Origin: Isoetes taiwanensis
Lineage: Eukaryota; Streptophyta; Lycopodiopsida; Isoetales; Isoetaceae
Assembly: GCA_021234155.1 (NCBI GenBank)
Contig: JAJEKV010000048.1
Span: 2,859,369-2,923,368, forward strand
Direction: 5' to 3'
DNA length: 64,000 nucleotides
In this document: piece by piece, positions 23,081-36,329 of the stretch
Layout: each line of letters begins with the position of its first letter
How positions within the stretch are numbered: the first letter of the stretch is position 1
The notes under the pieces: model-generated
Told to the model about the DNA's origin: nothing
Seen by the model: only the letters and a program-made list of their open reading frames with translations
Databases searched by the model: none
Made by a program: the position numbers and the translations under genes

Positions 23081-23315
23081 GCTTCTATGGCCTTAGCAAG
23101 TGGTCGTGCCATCGGTAATGGGAAATCCCCACCTGTGCCTCTAAAACCCATCAATTACCGTTGGATGGTGGTAACTAAAAAACATGAGATGATGAACGAA
23201 TTAAGAAAGTGTATAAAATATCACGATGGCCTAGTGGTTAAGCCATTGGTTATGGGCAACCCCACCCGTGCCTTCAAACCCACCGACTACCATCTGATGT
23301 TGAAAAATTGATACT
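23081..23315 (+). mobile_element. tRNA-derived SINE-like units 2 and 3
   Basis: Two related units, about 23081-23205 and 23219-23315. The better one has box A TGGCCTAGTGG at 23227-23237 and a weaker box B-like CCTTCAAACCC at about 23271. Both share CACCTGTGCC/CACCCGTGCC, AAACCCA and a GGATGGTGGT/CATCTGATGT ending, followed by an A-rich stretch. Together with unit 1 they form a head-to-tail cluster. A TGGTTCAAATCCCAATGG word near 23420 may be part of a fourth. Confidence 0.5.
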
Positions 23316-24679
23316 AAAAGAGAACTGGTAAAGGCAAAAGAGTTCACAAGAATGTAAGGAAATTTCATGGTGATTGAAAATAGCTTCCATGTATCATATG
23401 GGCTTATTGAACACAAGGCAATAGCTGGTTCAAATCCCAATGGTTCGTGGTCCAAAACAAATGTTGTAGACATTTGGGGGCAGATCCAGTCAGTTTCCAC
23501 CTTGAGTAGAGGAGCAAACGGTTTGACAATATAGTACAGCGGACCATCTTTATGGTGCATATCATAAATTTGTTCTCTATGGAATGCTATTGGGTTATCG
23601 GGTCATGTTTTTATTCATATTTATCTTGAATAACGACGGTATTAGACTATTTCCAAGAACTACGAGGTTATGATTCTCCATGTTCAAACTTAGATTCTAT
23701 TGATTTAATACAAATCATCTTTAAACACTGAATCATAAGGCCTTCTGCATGTATAGACGAAAGTTGGGGAAGAGAATGCTGCCTCGCTGACAAGTTTCTG
23801 TAAGTAAAATTTACATCTAGATACATTGCACTATCACCATAGTTTCGATTGTATGAGGATAAAATTTCTACCCAAACTCATGTTCGGTGGAGAAAATTTC
23901 CGCGTATACATTACTAAAGGAAACATCTATATAATCTACCTCGCCATCGTGTTGATTGCAAAACTTAATGAATAAATCAATTATAAAGCCTAAGAATAAA
24001 ACTCGCATAATTCATATTAATAATTGATAATATTAGTATGAGGTAAAACGCATGCCATCTGATATAGAAGTACCCAGATTCTCGTCAGATTTGACTTCTT
24101 GTAGAGGCCACAAAACAAGACAACCAAGCAATAAGAAACTATAGTTATATGATCGTTTCAGAGAATGGAAACACTTTTAGCACTTGCAGAGATTGAAGAG
24201 AAAAAGTGCATGCAAAACATTTTTTAAAAAGTCAATATCAAAGATGAAGTAAAAAGATGCAGTATAGTATCCGATGAATCCTCTATGTTTCTCGTCAATT
24301 GATTATTTTTTTTTATAATTTATATTGCCTTATATCATACATGATATGAAGCACACATCTAAGTGATTTCTAGAGAGTCACAGATGATGCACATCGCATG
24401 TGATTACCAACGCCGTATCACCTTATTAATGGGGCCTTCTTTCCTTAAAGGCACTGTAAGTCATTATCAAAGAAAGAGAACTATCGAAAGGAAGTCATCA
24501 TCATTTCAGAGGGTGCATAATGATTTTGAACTGAAGCCATCTGGACGCAAGACCCCTCAAAGTTAGAGGAGCACAATCTATAACATGGGATTTTATTCCG
24601 TGCCCCATCTACGCCTTCAAAGCAAAGAATTTGCATCTCTATCTCAAAGACATAGAAGGGATTCTTCCCGCTATTTTGA

Positions 24680-25425
24680 CTTGGCATTTCTTTTCCTCAA
24701 TTCTAGGCTCACGAGGCCAACACCAAGATTTGTACACCCATTTGCCCATGAAGAAGCCAGCAGACTTATAGCTTCCATTCAAGACGGGTGCACATCGCCT
24801 CTCGTGATTGAGACAGATCGTTGGGCCTCTGAAGCATCGGAGGATAGCCACAAGCAATTCGTATTTACTGAAGATGAGATCGTCATGCCTCTGATTCCGG
24901 GCCAAAGATTTGCCCATATCCGCAGATGTCTGACACTAGTGCCTACCGCTGCATGAGCTATTGAATAGGCATCGGGCTTGTTGGGGTCATACCTGTGAGG
25001 TTATGGATGCAATTCAAGAACGTCATGCCCTCCGACTGCCCCAAAGATTTGCTCATATCCGAAATACGATGTTCGACATTTCAAGGCCTAGCCACCAAGC
25101 AAAGAAAGCATTGAATACTCTACACAAGGTTTATCAGGGGTCATACTCCGTGAGGTTATGGATGCAATTGACTCGCTTAGGCCCCTCCGACAAAGATTAA
25201 ACCGTCCTATTAATTGTACAAAATTCAACTCTACTTACATCGCTTAAGGTTTTTCCTCTCGAACCTCTTCGTAAGGTGGGTTTTTCATCCTCGACAAAGA
25301 ATATCGGCCACGCTTTCCTCTTCTCGCTTGGGTCCATGGGCCATTGGTCTCCGTGGACGATAAAAATCTAATCTAATTCCAATCTTAATTCCATTCTATT
25401 CTATTCTATTCTTATTGTGGTATTG
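24680..25425 (+). mobile_element. LINE 3' part, second copy
   Basis: AATTCTAGGCTCACGAGGCC, TGCCCATGAAGAAG, CAGACTTATAGCTTCCATTC and GGGTGCACATCGCCTC match the C-terminal region of the LINE at 11.87-11.98 kb closely. CATACCTGTGAGGTTATGGA and CCAAAGATTTGCTCATATCC each occur twice (about 24905-25180), so part of the C-terminus is duplicated. The 3' end (25330-25420) has GGTCTCCGTGGACGATAAAA and a (TATTC)n tail. Frames are broken. Confidence 0.7.
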
Positions 25426-28400
25426 CGTTCTTTTTGGCCTCACTTCTTCGCTAAATAAGTTCCTTCAACCTTTGCCCTCGATCCCATTTAAGTAAACTAA
25501 GTCTTCTTCTTTGTCTGGGAGTTCGCCATTCATCCTCCTATATATATGATTATTAAAAACCTGCTAAGCCAAAACCATTTTTATAAAAACCTAAAGCCGA
25601 TTTCCACTAACTAGCGGGGAGTATTCCTTAAAAATAATAGCCAACAACAAATTTTACATCACATTCCTCGCCGCTCTTGCATCTTTCCATTAGTCATGGT
25701 AACTCAGATAGGTGGCATTGTTTTTATTGTTGTTATTGACTTATCTCTATCGCAATATTGCCCCAGAATAAAATTCAAAGGCAATAGGAAGAACTTTTAC
25801 CTAAAAATAGCTAAAGTCTTTCTCAATAAGGTCATAATGGAAGGCTTCAAAGTAGAAAATGCCTAACTCCGAAGTTTTTGTTATTACCTACCGGGAAGCT
25901 ACCAGCTTAAACTCCGCCAAGCAGGGAATCCGCCCCGATTTTCTCGTGGGGACCAAACTAGAGTAAAATCAGCAATAGGTCCTTTTTGGAAAATGCCGCC
26001 TTATTTTCCCGGCAATACTATGTGAGGCAAGCTTCTCCCTTTAGCCATGTTTGTTGTCAAGCTGATCCGTCCAAAAGCGTTCTTACCTCTGCCGAACTCA
26101 ACGATAATTTTGTTCCAAGCAACGCCAAGCATAAAAAAAGCTAATTGGGCTCTCCGTAGTAGTAAGGAGCACTCCCAGGGCAAAGAAAGGTACGTTCTTA
26201 AACTGATTCTTGGCCCAGCAAATTTGTTGGATGTAACAAATATGAAATTTGCTTTGAAACAAACGAGAATTGATTGAAAATGTCCATTTCTTAAATTAAA
26301 TACCTGACGTTCCCTTTTAATTCTGGTGAGAAGGCTAAAACCAGGTAATTGCAAGATAAAACCAGTTAATTGTGGCCTTAGAATAGGCAAAAATCAGGTG
26401 GGAATTGCTTGGTCCATGACTTTGGTTTCAATTCCGTTGAAAACCTATCACGGGCCCAATTGAATTTGCTTTTTACGATAAGCTGGCTTAGATGCATTTT
26501 CCAATTCAATTTTCATCCAAGTAGTTTAAAGATTCCAGTTTGAAACACACATCTACCGCACTCGCTCTAATTCAAGTGATGCCACCTGTGGCTCCATTTT
26601 AACAAAATAGATTAGTAATTGGCCTATTCGTTGTGTTCTTTGCGTAAGCTTTGTACCTAGACTAACAGAAAGGTGCAGCCGAGCTGAAAAAAAAATCCGT
26701 AAGTTGCTGTCCCTATCTTAATCTTCTATATAGTAAGAAATCAGAAGCAAATAGTTAATCTAGCTGCCAATTTCTCGGCAGGAGAAATTAAAGATAAAGG
26801 CAACTTAATTCCGTGATAAAAGCAAAGCTAATTCAGTTGGAAACATAGGAATCCATCGCCTACATCATAAAAAGGGGGCTGCTTTTGTTTGCAAAGAGCG
26901 GTTGAATCTGGGAACAGTTGGCCTTTAGACTCCGGGCGTATTGACCTCCAAACGCCCACGCCCGTCAAAACGCAAGGAACAAACACATCCCTGCTGGAAT
27001 TCACTTCCCGTCGCGAGCCCTGGTTATCCGCATTCCAACACATTCTTTTATGTTCTTCCTGATTGCATCCATCCCGGGCACCGGCACAATGTAAATATAA
27101 TAATCAAAATTAGAGTTTTGAAGATGGGCTCTGATGTGGAATAGTTGACGGGAACTTCCTATCACGCACTGCAGCCATAATACAGCCTTGACCACGCAGC
27201 CAAACACGCCCCGCCATTAGCGACCGGATTGGCGCGAAACCCATCGTTACCGACGTTGCTGTCCATTGTTCTGTTGCATTCCGCAGCAAGTCTGCGCTGC
27301 AACGTTATTGACTGTTCACTCGCACACCATCCTCCAGCCCACGCGATCGATCACAACGCATGTCCTTCCGCATTCATCCCGTTCCGGCCAAAGCTTTTAG
27401 AATTCAAAGATCCGGCAAGAAAAAGCCTTCGCCTCGGGAATCAATCAATCCTTTGTCTTGAAATCAATTTCGTTTCCTCGTTTCTAGAATCATGACCAAG
27501 AACGCCTTGCAGTTAAAATGCATCTAGCTGTGATCATATAGGTCACATAAAAACCAGAGCAAATCGTTTGTAGTTTCCTAGGTGGAAAAATCAAACAAGG
27601 CCTGGACAGTGCTGAGGAAAAAACTCGCAAAAGAAATCCTTACCGCATGGCTTTAATTTGATTTCATCCCTAAAATGCTTGAGAAAGCAAAACTGAGCTT
27701 TCTGATACAGGATCAAAGAGGCAAAAGCTCCAAAAGGAGAAAAAAAGTGCATTGATCCGGCATTGCCTCTGCTTGAACGTTTATGGGCATGTCCAGAGTA
27801 GAATGTATTTCACACAGATTTTGTAACCAAAGACTGTGCATAACTCCTTGCACCTGCATAAATTAATACGACCAATATTTTGTTTGCATCTATTGTTAGC
27901 ATTCAGAGCTTTTGGGAACATGGTATTTTTGCCACAAAATATATGTCCGACCACGTCCACAAATTGGATTGGATTGATTACCACCTATTGTTGGGCTTCA
28001 ATCGAGACATCATGTTAGGAAACCGAGTACAATTTGTCAAATTAAAATGAAACCAGGCAAATGCAAATAACTGAGGTAAAAATGTGTCAGATTCAGATAA
28101 TTAGGAGCGAGATTTCGCAAATTAAAACTTTCATAGGGTATGGTCGCCGCGGACTTATATTCCTCGAAAGCGACGGAAGTTCCCCCGCCCTTTCAGCGTT
28201 GTCGCCATATTGCCATGGGTGGCAGCGCCTATGTACCGGCCGCTTTGTGGCCAGTGTCATTATTTGGGGTTCCGCTAACCGACACTGTGGTCCATCAACC
28301 GCGGCCTCCGCAGTTGGCCTCTCGTGAGGAGCTTAATGTCCCGCACACTGCGGCCTTGGGACACCATACTCATGCACCGGATGACCAAAACCGCGGTTGA

Positions 28401-31400
28401 AGAAAAAACTCGAGTATCGGGATGAAACGAATTCACGCGGATTTAAAACGATTTGGCTTCAAAGCTTGCACTCATTGCATTCTTCGACTTCACCTCCGAC
28501 ACCCGCTATGGCTCTTATGCACATAAAATCTTTGCCCTCCTTCCATAGTTCATATGTTATCGAAGAGGTTTGAAGAGTCACCGGGTTGCAGCCATGGTTT
28601 CGGACGAGGGCACTAAGAGAACTGGCCGAAGTAAAAATTGTGAGACCTAAGATCATAATAAGAGTGGTCTCGCTACCAGACAAAGAAGAGGGCACCACAG
28701 TCAGTGCTGTTAATTCAATGCCAAGGAGGCCGAAAGTAGGAGAGGTCAATGGACGTAAGAGCAAATGCTCGGCGATCCTCGAAGAGGTGTTTAATTTGGT
28801 ATCGGATTAGAGAGGCATCTAGGAGGTCCGGCATACCGTATCCGCCAATCGTGGATTGGCTATATGGTCAACAAGCCACAAGGCAAACAAATCATCCACA
28901 AATATCGGCTAACTCCAAGAGGAGGAGCTCATTAACTAAGCCCCTTTAGCAGGCGTATAAGGGATGGGAGTTACACTATCCGCCAAGGAGAAGGCAAAGC
29001 AGAGATGGCTAAAGCTGTGGGGGGTCATGTGGTGAATCTCGAGTACCGCACTAAGTGGTGGAAGCTCTTTAAGCAAAGACACCCGGTTGCTCTAAGGAGT
29101 CCGTAAACCCTAGATGTGGGCCGTGGGCCCGCTAGCGACACAGAGAACTCGACAACTTCTATGCCGCTCAAGCAGACATTTATGTTGAATTTGCCTTCCC
29201 AAATTTCAAGGATATGGAATGTCAATGACCGGAATTCAAGCAGGAAAGTGAAGGGGCTGGAAAATCATAGCTAGAAAGGGGGGAATAGGTGAGTGAGGTA
29301 GTCATGAACAGGGAATGGGTTGGCAATTTTGGCTCAGGAGCACGCCGAGGCACGTGGATCCCCAACATGTATATTTTAAGGTAATCGCATGAGGTAGGAT
29401 CACATTGCAAGATGTGAAGAAGGGGTGCCATTCAGCGTCCAATCTTCTACTGATGACATCGTAACTGCTAAGTCAAGTGGTCACTACATTTGAAAAGAAG
29501 AGTTCCGTGGTGTATCCCCTGCATCAGCCTCCTCACCTTATTGGCATCGATGGTCCCGGCAAATATGTAGAGCTGGAAGTCATATTGAGGCAAAAGAGAA
29601 GGGCATCCACTTTGCCTTAGATCCCATCACTCCCATGACTTTAACCTCTGTGATGTGGCATGCTTTGCCCCTTTTAAGCAAAGATTCAAGAGGTATATAG
29701 AGTCACTTCTATATGGTTAGCAAAGGGAGTGGCTGAACTAAAGAAGGAGGAGATAGCGTAACTGATTTCCACACCACCGTGATGTGGCCTCACACCCCAA
29801 AACATCAAGGCAAAATAGAGCCACCGTATCCGCCCTTTGACCAGAGGAAGGTTAAGCCGTGCCAAGAATGTACTGTGTTTGGGAGGGTGCATGTTGAAGA
29901 CATTACAAAGAAAGCCAGAGCAGGCCGAAGATTATCATCCAGATATGGCACAAGTGGAGGCCTTGACATGGCAAGTGCACCAGCCTATGGAGGTCTTACT
30001 CGACAACTCCAATTGATGTGCAAATGACCAAACGCTTCTACACAATCCAAATTCGGGTGAGCAAGTGCCACAACTGAGCATGTGAAATATACCTACGAAT
30101 TGCCCATGGAAGGTGGCCAAGGTAGTGAGTCGTGCATACAATGATGTTGAGTGGTCTCAAGCATGTGGCATGCCATCGCTGCATCATATAAGGAAGAGAG
30201 GCTTTCACCATCTAGGAGGGAGAGTTCATATCAAGTGATGGTTTCTCATGGAGGCATTGGCGCAGTGTAATGTGCTAGAAGTGCGAGGGCCGAGAAATTG
30301 AAAATGGAGCAGCCTCGCGCGAAGGAAGGTTGAGACCGCATAGCGAAGGCCGAAGGAGGAGGGCTTCAAGAGGGCACTTGTTAGTTTTTGTTGAGTCCTT
30401 GTAGTTTTTTCCTTTGTCTATTCCAGTTGACTGCTAACTCCTTTGGTAGTGCACTTTCGGCCAAAGGTTTTAATTGCCCCCGCTTTCTTCTTTCTTTTGT
30501 TTCCTTTGTGCCCACTTTGGACCTCCTCCTTAACTCCTCGCGCCATGCCCTTCGGCTTTGCTTATTGCCTCGCTTTTCCTCCACTTTGTCTTGCTTCTTC
30601 TATTCCAAGAATTCCATTAGTTCCTTTGTGTATTACGCTTAGTCTTTCTAGAATGCATAGCTTTCATAATCTATTTTGACCATGTCTTCTCTTTGATTCA
30701 ACTTTAATTCTCTTTTTTCATATTGTGGGGTCCATATATCATGTTCTTTGCCCACCGCTGATTATCCCCAAGTATTCCATCATTCTGCTTTGGTAAATTT
30801 TCAAAGGCCCCTTTTCCCGGTTTGTTCTATTCATCATTTTGGCCAATTTTCCTCTCGCTTCATTTTTGCCTTTTTATTCTTTTGTCGCCTTGGTTTGGTT
30901 CCATCTCTTTGAAGTAGATTCCTCTTCTATCTACCAACTAATTAGGGACATAGATTCCATCCTGGGACGCCACGCTCTCTATTGGCGACAGCAATAGAAC
31001 CGACATTCCTTGATGGGGACGCCCTTCTGCACCTCCCATTTATACCGGGCCCCTTTCTCATTTCCTACTACTTCCGCTTCTTTGAGCTTATTTTCCTTAT
31101 TGTTCTTTTCTAGCTTCACAAGCTCCCGGGCCCCCTCTCCCTTTATCATATCCGAAGCCATGGTCATTTCTTCATCCGCTTTTCCGCTTTTCATTTCATG
31201 TTCCATCGCTGAAGGTTTGCTTTTCCCCGCTATCGTAATTTAAGCATTGTGATTTGTTCATTTGTCTATACTTCTGTCAGCTCATAAAGACTCGCTTTCT
31301 CCTCCTTATGTTTTCTAGTTTTATGAACGTGCATACATTCTTATTTTTCATTTTCTACAAAGTGGCAATCAGAGCTCCTAGACTTCGCTTATCATGTCAT

Positions 31401-33861
31401 TATTTTCAAAGATGGCACCGTGGTCTCGAGTCATGATTCTTTTTTCATTTTCTACAAGTGGGTGAATTATAGCCCGAGGCAGCACTAATCGGGTTATTTT
31501 CTGCGATGGTCATTCCAGAAATCCAAGCTCGACTGGCTCCGCTGTTGTTTCTTTCTGGCTTTCCTGCGGTGGCTTTGTAGCCTCCGGAAATACCATTTAT
31601 TATTATGTTTTCTCTCAAGGTAGCCAAGGTTCGGTGATCATATTTATTGTTTTTTCTACAAGGGCGCCAGAAAGCCTCCGAAAAGACTAACGGCTGTTTT
31701 TCCACATGGTCATTCGCGGATCTGCCCCCATTGGTCGGCCGTTGTTTATTTCTACAAGGGTCTCCGAGCCTCCGAAGTCTTCTTGCCTATGGCATCTAAC
31801 CTATCGACTTGACATTTTCTTTCAAATTTCATTCCGCAGGATTGTTTAAGGTCTTGTGGTCACTTATAGCGGGTCGTGCTTCAACTATTTGCTTGGGTTT
31901 CAAAACCTAAGAAGGCGTGGTTCTTCTTCCATGAGTGATACCACCGAACCTTCACCTTGTATCAACCAAGTGGTGGATAAACCATCTTTTATGTTGTATT
32001 CTTCAGCTTCATGATGCTCTCATGATTGTCTAGTTTCTACATTGAAAGTTCATATTTCCGTGAGGAATCCATTTGTACTCAATGTTTACAAAGCTCAATG
32101 AGAACAATTCACTTCACTTCGCTAACTAGTTATACTCATAGGACCCATCCTAAATGTATATTCACGTTGTAGGTCCTAGATGTGGTGTTATTAATACATA
32201 AAATTAGGAGTTGTGTAATCGAAGTTTGTGGCAAAACATCAGAGGTTTGTTATGTAACAAAATTGTCCGAGTATGTACATGCATACATTGAGCATATTTT
32301 ATGTACATTACATGGTATTCCATCATCTACATAGATGTTTACATGTATGTAGATCAATTCTAGAAAGAATAGTTAGAGATCGATATCCCACCAAGAGGTG
32401 CCGCATTTATTTTCGTGAGCTTCAAAGTGCAAAAAAAAACAATTGAGCAGAAATTACACCTTGAAATTGTTTTGCATTGTAAAGGAAGAAGCAATTTCAT
32501 TCTTGGCTCTGGCTTTCAAGGCTTTAGAGGTTCCAAAAAATTGAAGTGCAAGAGATAGATGATTGATATGATTGATGAATAGTTCAATATAATTTATTCA
32601 TATATTCGCATAGAATAGATACAGTTTGTTCAATTTGATCTGAATTTAGTTGAAACAGATCGAAGCGAGTTTTGTAGCATATTGCGTATATTGCAGCTTG
32701 CAAAGACGTACCGCCTTTTGTCCACCAAATGCATCCATACATGTTTGGTATATCCAATGGAACCATGTACCGAAGATACTATTTGTACGGTTCTTGTGAG
32801 TTTTGCAACTAGCTTGAGCAGCATACTCACCAGCCTTGAGTAGAAGCTCTGTCGTGGAAAGGGTGCCATGGGTCAGCCAATAATGAGATATTCATTAAAG
32901 ACAAGTACTTGTCCACTTATATACCATCTCACGCTTCACGCATCTCCATTGCCAAATGGCTGTAATTACGTGATCCTTAACCCATGCGTTTCACATGGCT
33001 TAGCTCGATAAGTTGCTCCATCCTAAAGTTTCTATATTTGGATCGGTGTAATAGAGTTGAGACTCTCCTTTCTCGCCAAGGGAAGCCCCGACAGCTCCAA
33101 GATACTCCATCCGGAGGGGCACAGCCTTCTATTTGTTGGCATTTGATGTAGATGTTCGGCGATCCGCTCCAGCCAGGGAGTAGGTGTGCTGCCCTCGAGC
33201 GCCAGCTGGTGTGAGCAATGGAGAAGGAGCAAATTGAAAGGCTCAGGAGTAGGGATACTGGTGGTAGTAGCAGAGGGCAAGAGGCTTGACGATTGCATTA
33301 GGACTCCCAAGCACTTAAAAATGGCTTGCCCCGACCAGTTCGAAGACTTCTCTCGACGACACCTGGACGCCCTCGACTTGAGCCAAATGCACACAAGGAC
33401 TCCCCAAGCAGACGGAGGAAGATCTTTGATCGACATACGTATAGTCCCCTTCAATTGCTTCCATTCGACGCTAGGTAATCTCACCTCTCACGACTTCCGG
33501 CATTTATGTCCGCTTTCACCGCGGAAGGCGTGACAACGCGACGCGCGATCTCGTATGCGACTACCACCGGTGAAATGATAGAGAGAATTGTAGAGAATTG
33601 TTCTGGAGCCTCTTCTATACCGACCGCTTACCTAAATATGAGGAGTCAATAACAAGAAATGTTTGGCGCTTGGCCTTTATGATAAACTTTTTGTAATTAT
33701 TAACTTGAATCTCTCATGAAGAAGATAACGGCTCGTTTAGGTTGATAATTAAATACGCGGATCAGACCCCAGACGCCTAAGGCCACGATTTTTAAGTTAT
33801 GAGCCAAGACAAAGACTGATAACCACCTTATCGGACTTGTATGGGTGGAATAGTTCTGATA
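25426..33861. other. No gene recognised; probable retroelement debris
   Basis: Open frames such as 26001-26390 (minus) and 28061-28400 (plus) show no domain. From 30.8 to 31.9 kb the words TTTCTACAAG and CTCCGAGCCTCCGAA recur at irregular spacing. TGGCAATCAGAGCTCC near 31369 resembles a plant LTR-element primer-binding site and follows CTACA, a possible LTR end. A matching LTR pair was not found. 33032-33484 (minus) is open but lacks any recognisable motif. Confidence 0.35.
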
Positions 33862-33930
33862 TAATTAGTTATCAATACTCCTCCAGTATTGATAACTAAT
33901 TATCAGTACTCCTCCAATAGTGATAATTAA
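33862..33930. repeat. Perfect 18-bp hairpin plus overlapping relative
   Basis: TAATTAGTTATCAATACT (33862-33879) and AGTATTGATAACTAATTA (33885-33902) are exact complements around a CCTCC loop. The right arm runs on into a second imperfect hairpin with the same CTCCTCC loop, ending TAGTGATAATTA at about 33930. It has no flanking gene, so a terminator role is unlikely; a fold-back element remnant fits better. Confidence 0.75.
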
Positions 33931-36329
33931 AAAAACAAGGATTCACTTTACACGAGAGTCCAATAAAGTCTTACATCGATAAGGTCTTATATCCAATGTG
34001 CATCAAGAAAGAAGAAGAGAATGCATGAGAACCAAGGGCCACAATAAATTTCTTATCATTCATATATAAAGCAGTGACAATTTTTCAAACTTTTCCTATT
34101 TATTTGATGCTATTTATTTGAGACAAGTTCACGCATTAATGCTGGTGGTCAATTCCTTTAAGCTCCAACTCCAAACTTGCCAACCAACAGAAAACCTATG
34201 TATCGCATGTGACGCCATATACATTGCTTCTTCAAGGGAAGATTCCGCCTCGCTTCCAGCCTCGCTCTATCTTCGGGCGAAAGCCGAGCTCTCAATTTAA
34301 TTCAGAACAATGCCATCGCAACTAGATGTCTGATGTGTTACGGCGGCAGAGACCTCAAGTTTCTCTCACAGGGATCGTGCATTACATGTGGGCACCGGGC
34401 ATAGCCGAGTTTCACTTTAAATAATGCAGCATTTCATCATAGAGCATGTGTTTCTGGTGAGGGAAGGACAAAGTTGGCCTAGAGCCCTTCAAGGTTGGAG
34501 TAAACAGCGTCGCTTTAAAGGCCGCTTTACATCGCTTGAGGGAAACAGTCCTCGCTCCAGATACTTATGGTTTACCTATTCGTGGTCAATGGTCGGCAAA
34601 GAAACCTTGCCAACTTTCGGACTACCGCTTACCATATGTACTAAAAACTAAAGCTAGAGGATGCTTCATCTATGAGTATTTTTCTTTGCAAAATTTTCCA
34701 CATCCGAAAGCAATGCTTGAACTCATATGCATCAAATCGCCATGAATGATTTAATTTAACATCCCGCTCTTCCGAGCTTTTGTGGTGCGCTCATTGCGGC
34801 CTCGGTTTGTCCTTTTCAAATTGGGCCATTTCTTTTTGCGCATAATCTCGCCTCTTCTTGCTTTTACGGCAATAAATTTAAGATCTCCCCATCCGGGTTA
34901 AACTTCCCAATTGGGGCTTCAAACATTGAATCACTGGTGGATCCGCCATTCGTAGTGCGATGTTGTGCGTGGCTAACACAAGGTTACAAGGAACACATGG
35001 TTGATGTTCATGCAAACATGGGAAGTTCCCTATCAAATCTTTCCGTGAGGTCACATAAGATCAAGGATTCATCACCTCCAAGTGAGCTAAGGTGATAGCA
35101 AGATGCCCAATTGCCTCGTGATAGATCAGACTTCTCGTGATTTGGGATTCTCATGACGCCGTTTCTTGTCGGGATCACGACAGGTCTTGGCCCACAAGAT
35201 ATTGTTCTTCATTTGGGCATTTCCTCGTATTCGCACCTGGTATTTGAGTGCCTGCTCTCTACGTAACCGGAATTGGGAGCACAAGTTCTAGTACTATAAT
35301 GCATATGGTAAATGCCTGCATATATGCTGTCGCTACATGCATCACTGCATAATCTTAAGAAATCGGGTAGAATGATGATTTCAAAGAAACAATTAGTGTT
35401 CATATGAAATTACCAACGCGGAAGTCTCGCTTAATTTATTAATCATGGATGCATACACAGGATTCTCGTAGTTTTATCGTTGTGTTTTCTATGACCGTTT
35501 GCATTTTTATGTTTCTTATTATTATGGAAGATGAGCTAGCGATAATTTCATGACTTCATCTTCAGTTCCCCGGCGTGTGGCCTCAAAAACAAAAGAACAG
35601 TCATCACTCATCAATCGCGTAAATGCATTAATCGCATTTTGTGAATGCAATAAGAAATAGCAATAATTAATGTGCTCGAACTGTGATTGTCGGGACAAGA
35701 AGCGTGTTCACATTACGGATAATGGATGATGATGACACTCCTTTTTCCTCGACATCTCGAAGAGAAATGCTCTTTGATTTAATGCAAAACATCTTCCTCG
35801 TAGAATTTCAAGTCGCTATGATCAATATTCTTTCTATTGTGCGTACTAAAGACAAAGCAACAAATGCATGTTCAAATTCTCGCATGTTCAAAGATGCATG
35901 TAGACGAAGGTTGGGGAAGAGAATGCAAGGCCGTAAGGCCGATAAGTTTTCTCAGAATTATTAACTTTACATAGATCTCATGGAGTAGGTCTTACACCCA
36001 ATGTGCATCATGAAAAGAAAAAGAGAGCCCTTGAGATCCAAGGCCGCTACCGAAAGCCTTCATGCACTGCTAGTTATGATATTAACATTCTTGAGGTTTA
36101 CAAGCAAGCATGCTCTTTGTGCTTAATCAAATCAGCCTGCTCCTATATCACTTCCTCCCATTTTGTGATATTATTATTGTAAGGGTGTGCTGCTTGTGGA
36201 TATCAATGATAAGTTACCTCTGTAGCCTTGAGCAAGAATTTTGAAAACGAATTCAGCATTACATACATGGAAATAATTGGAAATTTGCTGCGGAGGGAGA
36301 AAAGACCATAATGCCTTGAGAGAGTATGT
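33931..36329. other. Intergenic, dispersed repeat pieces
   Basis: No gene supported. CCAATGTGCATCAAGAAAG with a following GAGA-rich word at about 33995 recurs as CCAATGTGCATCATGAAAAG at about 35998. GACGAAGGTTGGGGAAGAGA near 35903 recurs as GACGAAAGTTGGGGAAGAGA near 23757. These mark a dispersed, unclassified repeat. Confidence 0.4.

Noticed and set aside
23089-23300. Possible true tRNA gene
   Set aside because: Box A and a box B-like word are present, but no 7-bp acceptor stem or anticodon arm can be formed and related copies lie in tandem, so SINE is preferred.
26001-26390. 129-codon minus-strand frame
   Set aside because: No recognisable domain, no supporting splice sites or neighbouring coding exon.
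31369-31384. Primer-binding site of an LTR retrotransposon (TGGCAATCAGAGCTCC)
   Set aside because: One-base insertion relative to the usual word and no matching LTR pair or pol domain found; kept only as a hint.
33032-33484. 150-codon minus-strand frame
   Set aside because: No motif, both strands open, and codon choice gives no preference; likely chance in GC-richer debris.
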